Below are positions 32,388 through 34,191 of a DNA stretch of 34,191 nt, piece by piece. The stretch lies in the NCBI GenBank assembly GCA_030065915.1, contig JASJCQ010000033.1, positions 1 to 34,191 on the forward strand, given 5' to 3'. A program made the position numbers and the translations under genes. The notes beneath the pieces are model-generated. The model had not been told where the DNA came from and did not search any database. It saw nothing but the letters and a program-made list of their open reading frames with translations. The DNA comes from Woeseiaceae bacterium (GTDB lineage: Bacteria; Pseudomonadota; Gammaproteobacteria; Steroidobacterales; Woeseiaceae). Numbering within the stretch: the first letter of the stretch is position 1; every line of letters begins with the position of its first letter.

Positions 32388-32682
32388 TCAGCCTTCGTCA
32401 ATGGCTTGTTCCGAGCCGAAGCTTCTGACAGTTTGCGACTAGAGCGCAGCAGTTGGGTGCTGCGCAGCCCGCATTTCCTCGAACGGTAGCGGTTGAAAAA
32501 GTCTGGCGCCGGTTAACCCCTGAGCACCAACTACTAACGCCGCATTGATCTCAGTGATCCAGTCGAACACTCCGAGCTTGCCGTAGCGTCGATTCCTTTT
32601 CGGCATACCGCCTTGTGCATTGAGCTTTGCCTTGTGTCACTCGGCATTCGAGAGCAGGACTTGACAGGGGTATGCTTAATAG
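32388..32682. other. Intergenic region with one hairpin
   Basis: No gene is visible. A perfect 8-bp hairpin (GCGCAGCA, loop GTTGGG, TGCTGCGC) at 32444-32465, about 57 nt past the stop, may end the deacylase transcript, although no T-run follows. TTGACA at 32661-32666 is a -35 candidate for the ArsR gene. Confidence 0.55.
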
Positions 32683-32698
32683 GTAACTATTTAGTTAC
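32683..32698. promoter_or_regulatory. Operator candidate overlapping the ArsR promoter
   Basis: GTAACTA-TT-TAGTTAC is a perfect palindrome with 7-bp arms that ends directly before ATG 32699. With TTGACA at 32661-32666 the -10 region falls within it. ArsR-family repressors typically bind such sites to control their own operon. Confidence 0.75.
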
Positions 32699-33058
32699 AT
32701 GTTAACCGACAACCACATGGACGCCGTATTCCAGGCGCTGGCCCACGAAAGCCGCCGACGCATGCTCGATCTCGTAAAAGCATCGCCGGGGATCGGCGTC
32801 GGCGCGCTGGCCGGCGAGTTCGACGTCAGCCGTATCGCCGTCATGAAGCACCTTCGCGTGCTCGAAGACGCCGGCCTGGTCACGTCCGAGAAGGACGGTC
32901 GCACGCGTCGGCTGTACTTCAACGCCGTGCCGATCCAGATGATCCACGATCGCTGGACGACCGAATACAGCGCGTACTGGAGCAGCTCGCTGACACAGCT
33001 GAAATACGCGGCCGAAGCCAGGGCCAATCAAGACAAAAAGAAGAGAGACAAGTCATGA
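32699..33058 (+). CDS. ArsR-family winged-helix regulator
   Basis: The 119-aa product starts at ATG 32699 (MLTDNHMDAVFQALAH); ATG 32717 is an alternative. Neither has a Shine-Dalgarno sequence, and the probable promoter lies so close that the transcript may be leaderless. The winged-helix domain spans about 8-85: ALAHESRRRMLDLVKASPGI, ALAGEFDVSRIAVMKHLRVL, EDAGLVTSEKDGRTRRLYFN. No Cys-based metal site is visible, so it is not an arsenic sensor; ArsR proteins of this type sit before SRPBCC genes in many bacteria. It overlaps the next gene by 4 nt. Confidence 0.9.
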   Translation: MLTDNHMDAVFQALAHESRRRMLDLVKASPGIGVGALAGEFDVSRIAVMKHLRVLEDAGLVTSEKDGRTRRLYFNAVPIQMIHDRWTTEYSAYWSSSLTQLKYAAEARANQDKKKRDKS

Positions 33059-33588
33059 ACGATGCAAAACACGCCGACAAAGCCATCTACAAGGTCGTCA
33101 TCGAAGCGCCGATCGATACCGTCTGGTCCGAACTCGTCAATACGACGTCGCCGCGACCGTTCTTCTGGAACTCCGGCTGGGATACGCAGGCGATGGCTGA
33201 AGGCAATACCTACCGCATGCTGTCAGCGGACCAGCGCACTGTCGGTGTCGTAGGCAGGATTGTCGAGATCGATCCGCCGCGCCGACTCGTTACGACTTTC
33301 CAGCTGACCAATCTCGATGACCCGCCGTCACGTGTGACCTACGAACTCGACGAGGTCGAGGGCGGAACGGAGTTGCGACTCATCACCGAGAATGTGGTCG
33401 CCGGTTCGAAGAGCGAGAAGTCGATGGCCGACGGCTCGAAGTTCATCGTCGACAACTTCAAGGCCTATGTCGAGACCGGCAAAGTCACGTTCGGTGCACG
33501 AATGATGCACGGCATGATGAGCCTGATGGGCGCGTTCGCTCCGAAGTCCATGCGCGCCGAGAAATGGCCGCACAGCAGCATTCAGTAG
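33055..33588 (+). CDS. SRPBCC (AHSA1-like) domain protein
   Basis: The 177-aa product starts at ATG 33055, overlapping the ArsR stop (ATGA). It has the START/SRPBCC fold: YKVVIEAPIDTVWSELVNTT at the start, FFWNSGWDTQAM, RIVEIDPPRRLVTTFQLTNL and GGTELRLITENVVAGS, and a helical end (KFIVDNFKAYVETGK). Proteins of this family bind small hydrophobic ligands in a deep cavity. The last 30 residues (ARMMHGMMSLMGAFAPKSMR) are hydrophobic and Met-rich. Coupled to ArsR, it is probably the main regulated product. Confidence 0.9.
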   Translation: MNDAKHADKAIYKVVIEAPIDTVWSELVNTTSPRPFFWNSGWDTQAMAEGNTYRMLSADQRTVGVVGRIVEIDPPRRLVTTFQLTNLDDPPSRVTYELDEVEGGTELRLITENVVAGSKSEKSMADGSKFIVDNFKAYVETGKVTFGARMMHGMMSLMGAFAPKSMRAEKWPHSSIQ

Positions 33589-33606
33589 ACCTGGGGGAGA
33601 CAGACA

Positions 33607-34164
33607 ATGGCGAAATCACCGGAAGCCATGGCCGAAACGATGATCGCGAACATGCAGGACAAAACCGGCAAGACGCTGCCGCAATGGCTTGCGATCGTGA
33701 AAAAATCGAAACTCGACAAGCACGGCCTGATTGTCAAACACCTAAAGACCGACCACGGTATGACGCACGGCTTTGCGAATCTCGTCGCACACAAGGCTTT
33801 AAAGAGTGATGCCGGCAGTGCAGACACCGACCTCGTTGCCGCGCAGTACAGCGGCCCAAAGGCTGATCTGAAACCGATCTACAACGCGATCATCAAGGCG
33901 GCCGAGGCCTGCGGCGGCGTCGAGATTGCACCGAAAAAAGCCTACGTCAGCCTGCGTCGCTCCAAACAGTTCGCGATCGTGCAGCCGTCGACAAGGACGC
34001 GCGTCGACTTAGGCTTAAACCTCAAGGGCGAAGCGCCAACGGAGCGACTCGAAGCCTCCGGCAGCTTCAATGCGATGGTGAGTCACCGCGTGCGCCTGGA
34101 GAAGCCGGCCGACGTCGACAAGGCTGTAAAAGGCTGGATCAGGAAGGCGTGGCAGGGCGCATGA
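33607..34164 (+). CDS. DUF4287/DUF5655-like protein
   Basis: The 185-aa product starts at ATG 33607 after GGGGGAGA. Residues 4-66 fit DUF4287 (EAMAETMIANMQDKTGKTLP, QWLAIVKKSKLDKHGLIVKH, LKTDHGMTHGFANLVAHKAL). Residues 80-183 fit a DUF5655-like domain (YSGPKADLKPIYNAIIKAAE, KKAYVSLRRSKQFAIVQPST, RVDLGLNLKG). The function of both is unknown. It follows the SRPBCC gene by 18 nt on the same strand, so it belongs to the ArsR operon. Confidence 0.88.
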   Translation: MAKSPEAMAETMIANMQDKTGKTLPQWLAIVKKSKLDKHGLIVKHLKTDHGMTHGFANLVAHKALKSDAGSADTDLVAAQYSGPKADLKPIYNAIIKAAEACGGVEIAPKKAYVSLRRSKQFAIVQPSTRTRVDLGLNLKGEAPTERLEASGSFNAMVSHRVRLEKPADVDKAVKGWIRKAWQGA

Positions 34165-34191
34165 TTACGAGGAAGCCTCAGCCTGCACCGG

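Overview
The window (about 34 kb, moderately GC-rich) reads as chromosome of a free-living Gammaproteobacterium. This is inferred from a tldD/tldE-like pair, XRE/TetR/AraC/ArsR regulators, lipoprotein signals and a large secreted RHS protein; no rRNA or marker gene fixes the taxon. Most genes are ordinary accessory or housekeeping genes. What stands out is a dispersed repeat family linked to two HUH-type (Y1_Tnp, RAYT-like) transposase genes.

Layout. 1-5928: RHS polymorphic-toxin locus with two small secreted proteins, a 1439-aa RHS/YD protein with a variable C-terminal tip, and a small candidate immunity gene. 5945-10187: two RAYT genes (6745-7716 and 9019-9990, both minus) embedded in arrays of a short repeat with core TTGGACAGGCAC, plus a 121-bp sequence present three times, a RAYT 3'-end remnant, a captured fragment of an S41 peptidase gene and a small membrane-protein gene. 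10263-13110: tldD-like (Tat/lipobox) and tldE/pmbA-like genes. 13120-13243: a palindrome, the 3' part of a tRNA-Arg and a hairpin. 13358-16969 (minus): TPR protein, HExxH protein, ankyrin membrane protein. 17318-18355: a second, unrelated HExxH protein. 18365-23729: AraC, TetR, secreted protein, two small membrane proteins, XRE regulator, lipoprotein. 23884-25761 (minus): TetR regulator followed by a saccharopine-dehydrogenase-like oxidoreductase. 26096-29049: AraC/GyrI regulator, NTF2-like protein and serine beta-lactamase-like lipoprotein in overlapping frames. 29170-30467: small lipoprotein, a deletion derivative of the RAYT element, a thioredoxin-like protein. 30837-34164: AstE/AspA-like amidohydrolase, then an ArsR / SRPBCC / DUF4287-like operon.

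The repeat family is the best candidate for an under-described system. It occurs in two forms. Class A (CCAAGTTGGACAGGCAC followed by ACATC or AGATC, then AAGGA) forms the arrays downstream of the RAYT genes. Class B (TGTANAAT followed by GTGCCTGTCCA) lies upstream of the RAYT genes in inverted orientation and as solo copies elsewhere. For seven non-RAYT genes on both strands a copy lies 6-48 nt past the stop codon, always in the same orientation relative to transcription. At 29921-30041 a 120-bp unit joins the RAYT 3' end directly to the upstream class B end, which looks like a non-autonomous deletion derivative.

Several regulators have clear palindromic operator candidates next to them (20360, 22011, 25788, 32683), consistent with autoregulation.
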